Assembly: GCA_031835245.1 (NCBI GenBank)
Contig: JAVKOQ010000070.1
Coordinates: forward strand, 1 to 64,000
DNA from: Balamuthia mandrillaris
Lineage: Eukaryota > Discosea > Longamoebia > Balamuthiidae
Direction of reading: 5' to 3'
Length of the DNA: 64,000 nucleotides
Both the position numbers and the translations under genes were made by a program. The notes beneath the pieces were generated by a model, which was given only the letters and a program-made list of their open reading frames with translations, was not told the DNA's origin and ran no database searches. Below, piece after piece: positions 54,540 to 64,000 of the stretch; the stretch's first letter is position 1, and each line of letters opens with the position of its first letter.

Positions 54540-56264
54540 TTAATAAATGTTTAGTTTTGCTCAATGTGAGTTTTTTAAGTAATGATTAATTCTTAAACTA
54601 TGGTGATTAATTCTTTCTAAAGATCTTAATACACGACTGTAATCAAAGTCAAGTTCTAATTGAGTTTTTCCTGAACTGGTTTTTAATTTAGCAACATTTT
54701 CTTTTGCATATTTAAATGAAAGTTCATCAAAATCGTGACTCATTTCTTCTATGTGTTTACTTTTTTCTTTTTTAAAATACTTAATTTGATCAAGAGAACT
54801 TTTTAAAATAGCTTTGTTCATTTTAAGTAATTTAGCAATGTCATCAATTACTTCTTGACTTATTAAAAATTGAGTTTTATTTTTTGGATTATAAACTTTG
54901 TCAAGTTCAGCAATAATTTCACTTCCAATATCAAGAATTTTTTCAAGAGATCTAGAAGATAAAATTAAAGACATATGAATTTCAGATTGTTGATTGCTTA
55001 GTTGTTGTTGCCCTAATTCTATTAAGTAAAAATAGAGTTTTTTTCTTGCATTGTCAACAACTTCTTCTAGTTGATTATATTGTTCTTTAATTTTATTACT
55101 TCTTTTTTTGGTTAGTTCTTCCATTTTTTCAAGTCCATCAAAAACCATTTTGCCCATAGACATTAAAGCTTGTTTTCCTTGTTCAAGAGCTAAAAATGTA
55201 TTTGTTTTAATTAGTTCTTTAGAAAGAATAAATCCAAATTTTTTCTCAAAATGGTCATCTTTGATGAGCCAATTTAAAATTTTGACAATGTATCCAATTA
55301 AGAAAATATAAATAAAAACTAAAATAGTATTAAAAAGTAAGTGAGCCATAGAAAGCTGAAGTGATGCGGCTTTTAGTGATAAAGGAATTATTAATTCAAT
55401 TAGTTTACTGTAGTATCCAATAATAGTTAAAATAATTATTGAAATTGATAAGTTGGTAAATCCTCAAACAAGTGCAATTTTTTTAGAGTTTGAGTTTTTT
55501 GTTGTAAATGAAACTATAAATCCTGTTATTGTAGTTCCAACATTAGCTCCAAAAACTAAACCAATAGCTGCAGGTAAATTTAAAACTTGTGGATTTGGAA
55601 TTTCTCATAATCCGGCGCTATTATAAAATTGTCCTTCATAAATACTTTGATATAAAGTAACAGTTGCTGAAGAAGATTGCATTATCCCTGTTAGTGCAAA
55701 TGAGAAGAAAAATGAAGCTCACGCATTTTTGCCAACTACTTTAACAAATTCTTTAAATTGTTCTTGTTTTACAATTACTTTTGAACCAGCACTTAATAGT
55801 TTTAAAGATAAAAATATTAAACCAATAGCAAAAATAATGTAAAAAATGTTAGAAATTTTTTCTTTTTTTATTAGAAGATAGCCAAAGACACCAACTACTA
55901 GTAATAAAACAAAATATTCCGTAAAAGCAAATTTTGCCTGAAATGAGAGAATTAAGGAAGTGGTAGCGGTTCCAATATTTGTTCCTAATAAAAAAGCAAT
56001 AGCTTCTCTTAATTTTATTATACCAGCAGCTAAAAGCCCCATAATTAGAGCCATCGAACCATCAGAGGATTGAATAAGTGTGGTAAAAATTATACCAAAC
56101 ATCATTGCAACAAATCTGTTTTCTGAGATTTTAAAAATATGTTTTTTAAACTTAGGACCACTAACTTGTTTTAGTGATGTTGATAAAATTTTGGCTGAAA
56201 ATATAAACAAACCTAATCCAGCTAGGCCAAAAATAATTGCAGATGCTCATGTATCAAATAACAT
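54540..56264 (-). CDS. Na/Pi cotransporter family protein with PhoU-like tail
   Basis: 574 residues. Two related membrane halves carry the repeated QSS motif of the NptA/PF02690 family: TTLIQSSDGSMALIMGLLAA and TGIMQSSSATVTLY, each with a following LGTNIGTATTSLI or FGANVGTTITGFI. From about residue 330 a cytoplasmic helical PhoU-like domain follows (ALMSMGKMVFDGLEKMEELT). It imports inorganic phosphate with sodium. The start ATG 56264 lacks a strong ribosome binding site, and the frame uses several TGA Trp codons. Confidence 0.9.
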
Positions 56265-56375
56265 TAATTTTTATAAATATAAAATTATATTTATGTTTTC
56301 GCTCCTTTTGAACATAAGTTCTTATTATAAAAAAATGTATTTTTGTAAAAAACAAAGATTTTTTAAGATTGATTA

Positions 56376-57470
56376 TTAATTTGTGTTGTTATTAACTGAG
56401 GAATTTTCTTGATTTTGTTTAATTTTTTCTTTAACTAAACTTTCTTCGTATTTATTAATTTCTGCTTGGAAATCAATTCCGATAAAACCCTTTACATTAA
56501 TTCTCCTTTGTGCAAATAAAATCTTTGGATTTTTCTTTATTTGTGAAATAGGTTCTGAATAAAGTCCAGAATAAGAAAATCTAGAATCATCTGGATAGTT
56601 GATTCCATTTTCTGGATCTTGAATTCAATATAATTTAAAAATTATATTTTTTAATTCGTGATTTTGATCATCTGCTATTGTATCTTTGTCAAATTCAAAA
56701 CTAGCTCTTAATTGAACTCTAAATTGTTGATTTTGCTTAACTTTTTTATCAGCATCAAAGTTATAAACTTCTTTTTCTTTTGTAACTGTAAATTTATCTA
56801 GTTGTGCTAATAAGTCTTTTTTTCTTTGAAAATTAGCATCAAAAACTAATGGAACTAATTTAGAGTAATCAATATTTCATCAAAAAGTTCCTAAAGATCC
56901 AACAGATTGTTCAACTTTAGGATCTTGGTTTCAACCAAATATTCTAGAAAATAAGTTATATTTTTTGAAAAATGGATTATTTATGTAGAATCCATCTCCA
57001 TATTTTAAGTATCAAATATTATTTTTAGCTTGATTTTCTTTTCACTTTGCTAAAAAATCACTTGCTTTTAGTTCGGAAATACCATGATAATTGTATCCAT
57101 ATAGAACATCGTTATTATTTTCATCTTTTATAGTAGGATTTGGTTCTTTTGAATTTGGAACTATATCCTTGTTTCTTATTCCTTTTTCAAAAATATTTTG
57201 CTGTTCTAATTGTTTTAAATAATAGTATAAAGAATAATCTAATAAATTTATATATAAGTCTTTTCCTTGATTATCTTTTACTTTAACTACATCTTCTCCT
57301 TCAATAAATAAAGGAATTTGTATTATTTGATCAAGAAGTTTTTGCTTTGTTAGATTATTTTCGAGTTCTAAAACTTCAGAATTTTGATTATTTTGACAAG
57401 AAAAAAGAAGAGCACCTGTGGTTATTGCACCTGTGCTAGCTAACAAAATTTTTAATTTTTTGAAAAACAT
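56376..57470 (-). CDS. Lipoprotein, unknown function
   Basis: 364 residues. Signal peptide MFFKKLKILLASTGAITTGA with lipobox LLFSC. The mature part is acidic and aromatic (YYLKQLEQQNIFEKG, YGDGFYINNPFFKKY, FFKKYNLFSRIFGWN) and ends in a run of Asn and Thr. No family is recognised. Three TGA Trp codons fall inside, which hides most of it under the standard code. It sits between the phosphate transporter and metK on the same strand; the N-terminus overlaps no neighbour. Confidence 0.8.
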
Positions 57471-57516
57471 TAAAATATTTTACTAAAAATTAAAATATTT
57501 TTATTAATTAAAATAT

Positions 57517-58659
57517 TTAAATTTTTAAAAATTCTTTAATTTGCTTTACTTTATTTAGTCTTTCTCAAGGAAGATCAATATCATTTCTTCCAAAATGTCC
57601 ATAAGTTGCTGTTTGTTTATAAATAGGTTTTCTAAGTTCTAAATCTTCTACAAAACCTTTGACACTTGTGTTAAAGACATTTTTAATACATTGAACTATT
57701 TGTTCTTCACTAAATTTTCCAGCTTGAATTTGCTCAACAGAAATAGAGATTGGCTCAGCAATTCCGATTGCAAAAGAGAGTTGAATTTCTAGTTCTTTTG
57801 CAACTCCTGCAGCTACTAAATTTTTAGCTATTCATCTTGCAAAATAAGCTCCTGAACGATCTACTTTTGTATAGTCTTTTCCACTAAAAGCACCACCACC
57901 GTGATGTGCTCTATCTCCATAAGAATCAACTATTATTTTTCTTCCTGTAAGACCTGTATCACCAATGGTTCCACCGATAACAAATTGACCACCTGGATTG
58001 ATTATTGTTTCAAAATCAAGGTTCAAACCATAATCTTGTGCTATTTTTTGCATTATGTCTTTGTGAATAAATTGTTTAAATTTTTTATCATCAATTTTTG
58101 CTTCGTGTTGAACAGACATTATCATTTTTACAATTTTTGGTTGTTCCCAGTTACTAAAATCTACTTCTACTTGTGATTTCATATCAGCTTTTGCATAAGG
58201 AAATTTTTTCTTCGATCTTAATTCTTCTGCATATTTAGTTAAAGCATGGGCAAGTGAAGCAGATAAAGGATAAAAGTTTTTAGTTTCTGAACAAGCATAA
58301 CCATAAACCACCCCTTGGTCTCCAGCTCCTAATGTATCTGATTTGTCAACTTTTTTTGCAATATCAGCACTTTGAGTATTAACATTTGAAATAATAGTAA
58401 AATCGTTTTCGTTATATCCAATAGCAAAAACAACTTTTCAAGCTGTTTTTACAACATCAACATATGCTTTTGTGGAAACTTCACCACCAATTATTATTAA
58501 TCTATTAGAGGCCATTACTTCAACAGCAACTCTAGCGTTTGGATCTTTTGCTAAAATAGCATCTAGTATACTATCACTTATTTGATCACAAATTTTATCT
58601 GGATGTCCTTTTCCAACAGATTCAGACACAGATAAATGTCTTCTTTTTAACATTAACAT
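57517..58659 (-). CDS. metK: S-adenosylmethionine synthetase
   Basis: 380 residues. Motifs: [19 protein letters not shown] (ATP and Mg binding), [16 protein letters not shown] (GAGDQG), [40 protein letters not shown] and a C-terminal [14 protein letters not shown]. It makes SAM from methionine and ATP, feeding the methyltransferases seen here (Sau3AI-type, RlmB). ATG 58659 or 58653 follows AAGGAGAAA. No SAM riboswitch is seen upstream. Confidence 0.96.
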
Positions 58660-58742
58660 TAAAAATTGTTTCTCCTTGTGTTTTTGTTGTGAATTTGCTA
58701 ATTTCTATAATTGATTTTTGGCTTAGCTCTTACACACGCAAT

Positions 58743-58751
58743 TGTTATAAT
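58743..58751. promoter_or_regulatory. Overlapping divergent promoters of metK and the ParB-like gene
   Basis: TTGTTATAATTATAC contains a TG-extended TATAAT on the plus strand (58743-58751), and the symmetric TTATAATTATA lets a second TATAAT be read on the minus strand toward metK. The two promoters would share the same bases. Confidence 0.5.
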
Positions 58752-58797
58752 TATACATATTTACTTTATTTTATAAATAATTTTAAAAGGTGATTAA

Positions 58798-60673
58798 ATG
58801 AAGTTAGTTGCACTAAATGATTTACAAATTAGTTTAAATAATTTTAGACACAATGATCTTAATTTTTTAAAAGAAAATATTTTTGAAGAAATTAAAAAAG
58901 ATAACATTTTTTACAATGATTATTTAGAATTACAACAAATATAAAAACAATGGGATTTTTTGGTTATAGACTAGATTATTTTGATGTTACAAATTTAAAG
59001 TTTTTTAATACTTTTAAAAAGCTTGTTTTTTCTATTTTAATTCATGGATATGATGAAAGATTTAGCAAAATTATTGTTTTAAATCAAGGAACTAAGCATA
59101 TTGTTTTAAAAGGTAACCGTGTTGTTGCTACTTTAAAATTACTTTATAAAAATCAAATTTTTAAAAAATTAATCAAAAATATGATTATAGATACTAAGGT
59201 AAAAAATGAAATTTTTAAATTTTTAAACGAAATTGATGTTCATACTAAAAAGTATCATTTTTCCTTTAAAAATATAGAAAATATTAATGTACTTTCTTGT
59301 TTGAAAACTGAAGAAATTATTTTACTTTTAAAAGAAAATATTGAACAAAAAACAGATTGTGTTTTAAATTTAAATTATGGTAAAAAAATTTTAGACATTT
59401 ACAATATTTTAACTACAAATAAGATCATAACTTATGAGCAATTATTAGAAAATAAACAAGTTCAAGATAATATTTTTCATCTTTTAGGTATTAAAGAGGA
59501 TCAAATTTGAACTTTATATTTAGACTTTATTTTTATAGAAAATATTTTAAAAATTCATTATGAAAATCAAGATGATATTTTAGAAATTTTAATTAATAAA
59601 AACGTTGAAGTCTTAAGTATAAAAAATGCAAAAAAAATTTTAAACAAACTAATAACAAAATCAAATTTTGAAGCTAATTTAGAGCAAATATTTAATGTTG
59701 AATATGATTTAATTCAAAATAAATTAGTTAATAATTGTGAGCTTGAAATAGAAATTGAAAATATTTATAACTTATTATTTAAATTATTTAAAGCAAATGA
59801 ACAAATTTTCCCAATTAGTGACAATTTTATTAAAAAATTTGCACATTATTTAGGACCAAGACATAATAAAAATTCAAATTGAATTAACATAGGTCAACAA
59901 AAATTAAAAAAATGTGAAGAACTAAATTATGACTTTGAAATAAGAGAAAAGTTTTTGCAAAAATTTGAGAGTTTTTTTGATTGAAGTATATCTGAAGTTG
60001 AAATTCAGTGCCAATTTAAACATATTTGAAGCTTTTCTTTAATTATGGAGCAGCTCAAGATAAGTAGTGAACATACATATTTTTTAATTCATTAAGTGTT
60101 GGAATTCGTGCATTGTATGAATATTTAAATGAAATAATTTTAGTTAGATTTTTAATTTTATACAAAGATGATGTAGAAAAATTTGAGAATTTAATTAATT
60201 TAATTATTTTACCAAATACTAATATTGACTTTAAAAATCAAGAAATTAGATATATCTATTTAACCAAAGTTTTAAAAGTTTTTATGTTTAACAAAAAATA
60301 TAATCACAATGGAATAGATAGATTAAAAAGTTGAAGTCTTTATAAAAATAAAATTAAAACTTCAAATTTGTATGTACAAGCTTTTCATTCAGTTATTAAA
60401 AAAGAAGAAACTAATAATTTAAACTTCTATGATTTTAGTCAGTGATATTTTAGTTCTAAAGATTTGTGAAATTTTCATATTCACTCATTTAAAAGTTTTG
60501 ATTTTATAGAACAAGATTCATCTAATTCTATAGAACAAAAATATAAAAATATAAGAGCAAAAGCAAAGGAATTTGAAGTATTGTTATCAAACATAGATTT
60601 CAATGTTATTCAAAATTTCACCCGTGAAATTGCTTCTTTTGCTAGTGTTTTTTTGAAATATATTGAAGATTAA
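58798..60673 (+). CDS. Large protein with ParB-like N-terminal domain (frame interrupted twice)
   Basis: About 625 codons. The N-terminal region resembles ParB/Srx-type domains: KLVALNDLQISLNNFRHNDL then ERFSKIIVLNQGTKHIVLKGNRVVATLKLL, where KGNRVVATL stands for the EGNRRLAAL nucleotide site. The long C-terminal part is helical, Asn/Ile/Lys-rich and unknown (HYLGPRHNKNSNWINIGQQK). The frame changes after an AAA at 58937-58939 and at a T run of six at 60080-60085; both flanks would meet with one more base. It is divergent from metK and ends 32 bases inside the convergent nuclease gene. A genome-defence or plasmid-partition origin is possible. Confidence 0.6.
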
Positions 60674-61325
60674 TTCCATAAATTGATTTGGTATTTTCAC
60701 TTCAGACATTTATTTTTTTATCTTTTGCTTCATTTTGAAGATTTTTGTAGTCAGTATAAAGCTCTTTATGATTTGGATAATAGTATTTTTTCTTTGGTTT
60801 ATCTACTTGAAAATATCTTAAAACAGCTAAACCATTTTTTAATAATTCAGAAGCTAAATCTTGTTTTTGAATTCTAACTTTAGCCACATATCTATCATAT
60901 GGATCTTTTTCAACAATAGTTGCATAAGCCAAATTGCTTCATTTTTGAAGTAAATTAGCACTGAATTCTTTAGCTTTACGAGCATAGTAATTTGCTCTTT
61001 TTATATTAATAAATCTTGTGTTATTTTTTGGCTCAATTTCTGGAGTATCCACACCAAATAATCTAATTTTATTATCAAAAATATCTTTAAAAGTATCTCC
61101 GTCATAATTGCTTTTGATTTTAAAAAGATAGCTGTAACTAACTTGTAAACGAGTCGTTTTTTTAACAATAATTGTTTGTTCGGGTAGTTCTAATTTAGAT
61201 AGTAATTCTTTTTCATTTTTAATGTTGTCAAGTACAAGGTTATTATTTGGTTGACAAGAAATAAAAGTTGTAGCTAATGTAGAAAAAAGAAGTAAAAAGA
61301 AGACTTTTCAGTGTTTAAGAATAAT
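60642..61325 (-). CDS. Thermonuclease-like (SNase) lipoprotein
   Basis: About 227 residues. A signal segment (KHWKVFFLLLFSTLATTFISC) ends in a lipobox Cys. The SNase fold follows: KSNYDGDTFKDIFDNKIRLF (catalytic Asp), GVDTPEIEPK, ARKAKEFSANLL and DPYDRYVAKVRI with ELLKNGLAVLRY. Calcium-dependent cleavage of DNA and RNA at the cell surface is expected, complementing the membrane nuclease at 4103. No ATG is in frame; the frame opens right after TAA 61329 and the first possible starts are ATT 61325 or 61322, inside the end of smpB. Its tail overlaps the convergent ParB-like gene by 32 bases. Confidence 0.82.
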
Positions 61326-61752
61326 TTTTTAACATCTTTTCAATTTTTCTTTTTTCTTCTTTAGCTTTTTCGCTTTGACGTTTGTCGTATTTAGTTTTAC
61401 CTTTTGCAAGTGCTAATTCTAGTTTAATTTTTCCTTGCTTTCAGTACAAGGATAAAGGGATTAAAGTAAGTCTATTTGTAGTTTTTTTAAAATGAATTTT
61501 TTTCAATTCACTTTTGTGCATAAGGAGTTTTCTTGTTCTTTGTTCATCACCTTTAACTGCCATGTATAAAGAAATATGTGCATTTGATCAATAAAGTTCT
61601 AAATCTTTAAAATAAGCAAAAGAATTTTTTAAATTCACTTTATTTGCTCTAATGGATTTTACTTCTCAACCCATTAAACTAATACCTGCTTCAAAAGTCT
61701 CTAAAATTTCATAATCATAGTATGCAACTTTATTTTTTGCTATTATTTTCAT
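61315..61752 (-). CDS. smpB: SsrA-binding protein SmpB
   Basis: 145 residues. Family signatures are KVAYYDYEILETFEAGISL, GWEVKSIRANKVNLKNSFAY and the C-terminal ALAKGKTKYDKRQSEKAKEE. It brings tmRNA to stalled ribosomes for trans-translation. TGA Trp codons occur at MGWEV and others. ATG follows GAAAGGCTAAAATA. It starts the minus-strand pair smpB-SNase. Confidence 0.95.
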
Positions 61753-61907
61753 TATTTTAGCCTTTCTATATATTAAAAAAGTAGAATTACTATAAAATTA
61801 TTTATTACTAATATTTTCATAATTTTTTTATCAAATTTAAAAAAAGTAAAAAAATATGAATTATTAAAGAAATTATAAAGATAAGTTACTAAAATAAAGG
61901 AAAAATA

Positions 61908-64000
61908 ATGAAAAAAAATAAAGATTTAATTAAAGAAACAATTCAACATCTTGAGTTTGACAAGCTAAAAGAAATTGATATTAACAAAGGACTTACAAAA
62001 CAACAAGTACTTGAACATCAAACAAAATATGGACAAAATATAATTCCAGAAAAAAAGCCAAAATCCTTATTCTGAAATATTATTGATCAACTAAAAGATC
62101 CTTTAGTTTTAATTTTGTTAATTGTTGTTATTATTTCTTTTTCAATTACTCTTTATTCTTATGTTCATAATTTATTAGAACCTAAAGAACAAGTTGTTGC
62201 TTTTGCTGAACCTTTAGTTATCTTGCTTATTATTTTTTTAAATGTTTTTTTCAAATTAATGCAAGAAATAAAAACTAAAAAAGCCATTTCTTCGTTAAAA
62301 AAAATGAATTCATCAGTTGTTAAAACTCTTCGAGATGGCCAAGAAGTTGTAATTGATACAAGTCAAATAGTAGCTGGTGATATTTTGCTTTTAGAACTTG
62401 GAAATGTTGTGCCAGCTGATGGTGTTGTAATTGAACAATCAAAATTAAAAGTACAAGAAGCTATATTAACAGGTGAGTCAGAATCAGTTTATAAAAAGAA
62501 TTTTTCTTTTAAAGATAAAAACGAATTTGAACAAGATCAATACTTTTTGTTTTCTGGTTCAACTATTAGTTCAGGAAAAACAAAGCTTTTAGTAAGTGCA
62601 ATTGGATCTGATACAAAATTAGGAAAAATTGCTTCATTAATATCAAATACAACCGAAGCATTATCACCTTTACAACAAAAAATTCTTAAATTTTCAAAAT
62701 TTATCGGATTTTTTGCAGCTATTGTTAGCTTATTTTTTTTCTTTTTATTTATTTTTATAAAAGAGCAAGGTAATTTTGATGCTTGACAAAAAGCTTTAAT
62801 TATTTCTCTTACTATAGCTATTGGAGTAATTCCAGAAGGTTTAGTTCCTTTAGTAACTATTAGTTTAATTATTGGAGTTAAAAAATTAGCGAAAGAAAAA
62901 GCCTTGGTAAAGGATATTTCTTCAATTGAAACTTTAGGTAATATTTCAGTAATTTGTACTGATAAAACAGGAACATTGACTGAAAATAAAATGAAATTAA
63001 TAGATACTTTTATTTATCAATTAAGTCAGCAACAATTTTGAACATATGCAAGTTTATGTACAGATGCTGTTTATGATTTAAATAATTTAGAAAATAAATC
63101 AATTGGAGATCCTGAAGAACTTTTGATTTTAGAAGAATCTCAAAAGTTAAATATTAATAAAAATAACTTTTTAAAAAGTAATCCAAGAATTTTTGAAATA
63201 CCTTTTAATTCACAAAGAAAAATGATGTCAGTTATTAATAAAATTGAACAAAAAAATATATTAATAGCAAAAGGTGCGCCTGAAATTATTCTAAAAAAAT
63301 CAGTTAATGTTACTTCACAAATTTTAGAAGTATATGAAAACTTTAATAAAAAAGGTTATCGAATTTTTGCACTTGCTTATAAAGAAATTTCAACTGAAAT
63401 TGAACAAAAACACTTTGAACATGAAGAAAATAATTTAACTTTTGCTGGTTTAATTATTATGCAAGACAATCCAAGAAAAGGAATCAAAGAAGTAATTGAA
63501 AAACTCAAAAATGCTAATATTAAAACAGTTATGATCACAGGTGATCATCCAACAACAGCAAGTGCTATTGCTCAACAAATTAGTTTAATTGATTCAGAAC
63601 AACAAAGTCTTTCTAAAACTCAATGAGATCAATTAAATGAAGAAAAATGAAGCAAAAATGTTGAAAATTATTTAGTTTATTCAAGAACTACTCCAGAAGA
63701 TAAAATCAAAATCGTATCTGCTTTACAAGATAAAAAGCACATTGTTGCAATGCTTGGAGATGGAGTAAATGATGCTCCTGCACTTAAAAAATCCAATGTT
63801 GGATTTGCTATGGGAATTACAGGAACTGATGTGACAAAACAAGTTTCAAATGTAATTTTAGCTGATGATAATTTTGCAACTACTTATAAAGCAATTAAAA
63901 ATGGAAGAAATGTTATTAATAACATCAAAATTTTGTTTATTTATCTCTTAATTGCGAATTTATGTGCATTGTTAATATCTTTTTTTGGTTTATTTATTTT
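61908..64000 (+). CDS. Cation-transporting P-type ATPase, calcium type (C-terminus outside window)
   Basis: The first 697 codons are present; the end is cut by the window. N-terminal cation ATPase domain (LTKQQVLEHQTKYGQNIIPE), TGES dephosphorylation motif (ILTGESESVYK), IPEGLVPLVT in the fourth membrane helix, phosphorylation site VICTDKTGTLTENK, nucleotide-domain IAKGAPEIIL, TVMITGDHPTTASAIA and MLGDGVNDAPALK. The PEGL motif and domain order suit a calcium exporter (SERCA/PMCA-like), though magnesium cannot be excluded. ATG 61908 follows AAAGGAAAAATA. Confidence 0.9.

Noticed and set aside
57901-58176. Plus-strand open frame opposite metK
   Set aside because: It is antisense to the metK core; low complexity and no ribosome binding site.
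58660-58797. SAM riboswitch before metK
   Set aside because: The leader is short, AT-rich and without the conserved paired elements; the promoter and ribosome binding site explain it.

Overview
This window is AT-rich mollicute (mycoplasma) chromosome. TGA must be read as tryptophan (genetic code 4): almost every long gene carries in-frame TGA at positions where its family has Trp (examples: gyrB, leuS, dnaB, obg, metK), and only TAA and TAG close frames. Gene content (F-type ATP synthase, fructose PTS, many lipoproteins, membrane nucleases, no cell-wall genes) fits a mycoplasma of the hominis/synoviae kind. I cannot fix the species.

Layout. 1-2750 (minus): a restriction-modification island with the start of a type I specificity gene (hsdS, cut by the window edge), a Sau3AI/MutH-type endonuclease and its cytosine-5 methyltransferase (expected target GATC). 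2834-9944 (minus): M42 aminopeptidase, membrane-anchored nuclease, uracil-DNA glycosylase, e(P4)-type acid phosphatase lipoprotein, cardiolipin synthase, recA. 10093-16096 (plus): choline-kinase-like protein, obg, three small unknown genes, acyl carrier protein, DNA polymerase IV. 15644-22534: the complete ATP synthase operon atpI-B-E-F-H-A-G-D-C. 22737-28500: a 943-residue surface protein, an IMPACT-family protein, tRNA-Cys and tRNA-Arg, a small lipoprotein, a membrane protein with a Gln/Asn/Tyr-rich tail and a decayed second copy of it. 28513-30073: a decayed IS3-family insertion sequence. 30087-32183 (minus): fructose PTS EIIABC. 32317-44614 (plus): leuS, a GdpP-type phosphodiesterase, rplI, dnaB, a CNNM/CorC-like protein, a NERD protein, a YgjP-type metallohydrolase, then the classic Firmicutes block cysS-rlmB-sigma-rpmG-secE-nusG. 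44675-54154: an unknown interrupted gene, a nagA pseudogene, an HNH protein, a YmdB-type phosphodiesterase, gyrB and a second large surface protein. 54540-61752: phosphate transporter, lipoprotein, metK (minus), a ParB-like gene (plus), a thermonuclease lipoprotein and smpB (minus). 61908-64000: a calcium-type P-type ATPase cut by the window edge.

How it fits together. Several products act on nucleic acid at or outside the membrane (EEP nuclease, SNase lipoprotein) and sit near an acid-phosphatase lipoprotein, as expected for scavenging nucleotides by an organism that cannot make them. Carbon enters by the fructose PTS, and the nagA route is dead.

The main oddity is a run of single-base interruptions in short A or T homopolymers in otherwise well conserved genes (endonuclease, atpA twice, the Q/N-tail membrane protein, the unknown gene at 44.7 kb three times, the HNH gene, the ParB-like gene twice). 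Nearly all are one base short. Two hits in an essential gene such as atpA make sequencing undercalls the first explanation, with phase variation or slippage as alternatives. nagA and the IS element, by contrast, carry in-frame stop substitutions and look truly dead.
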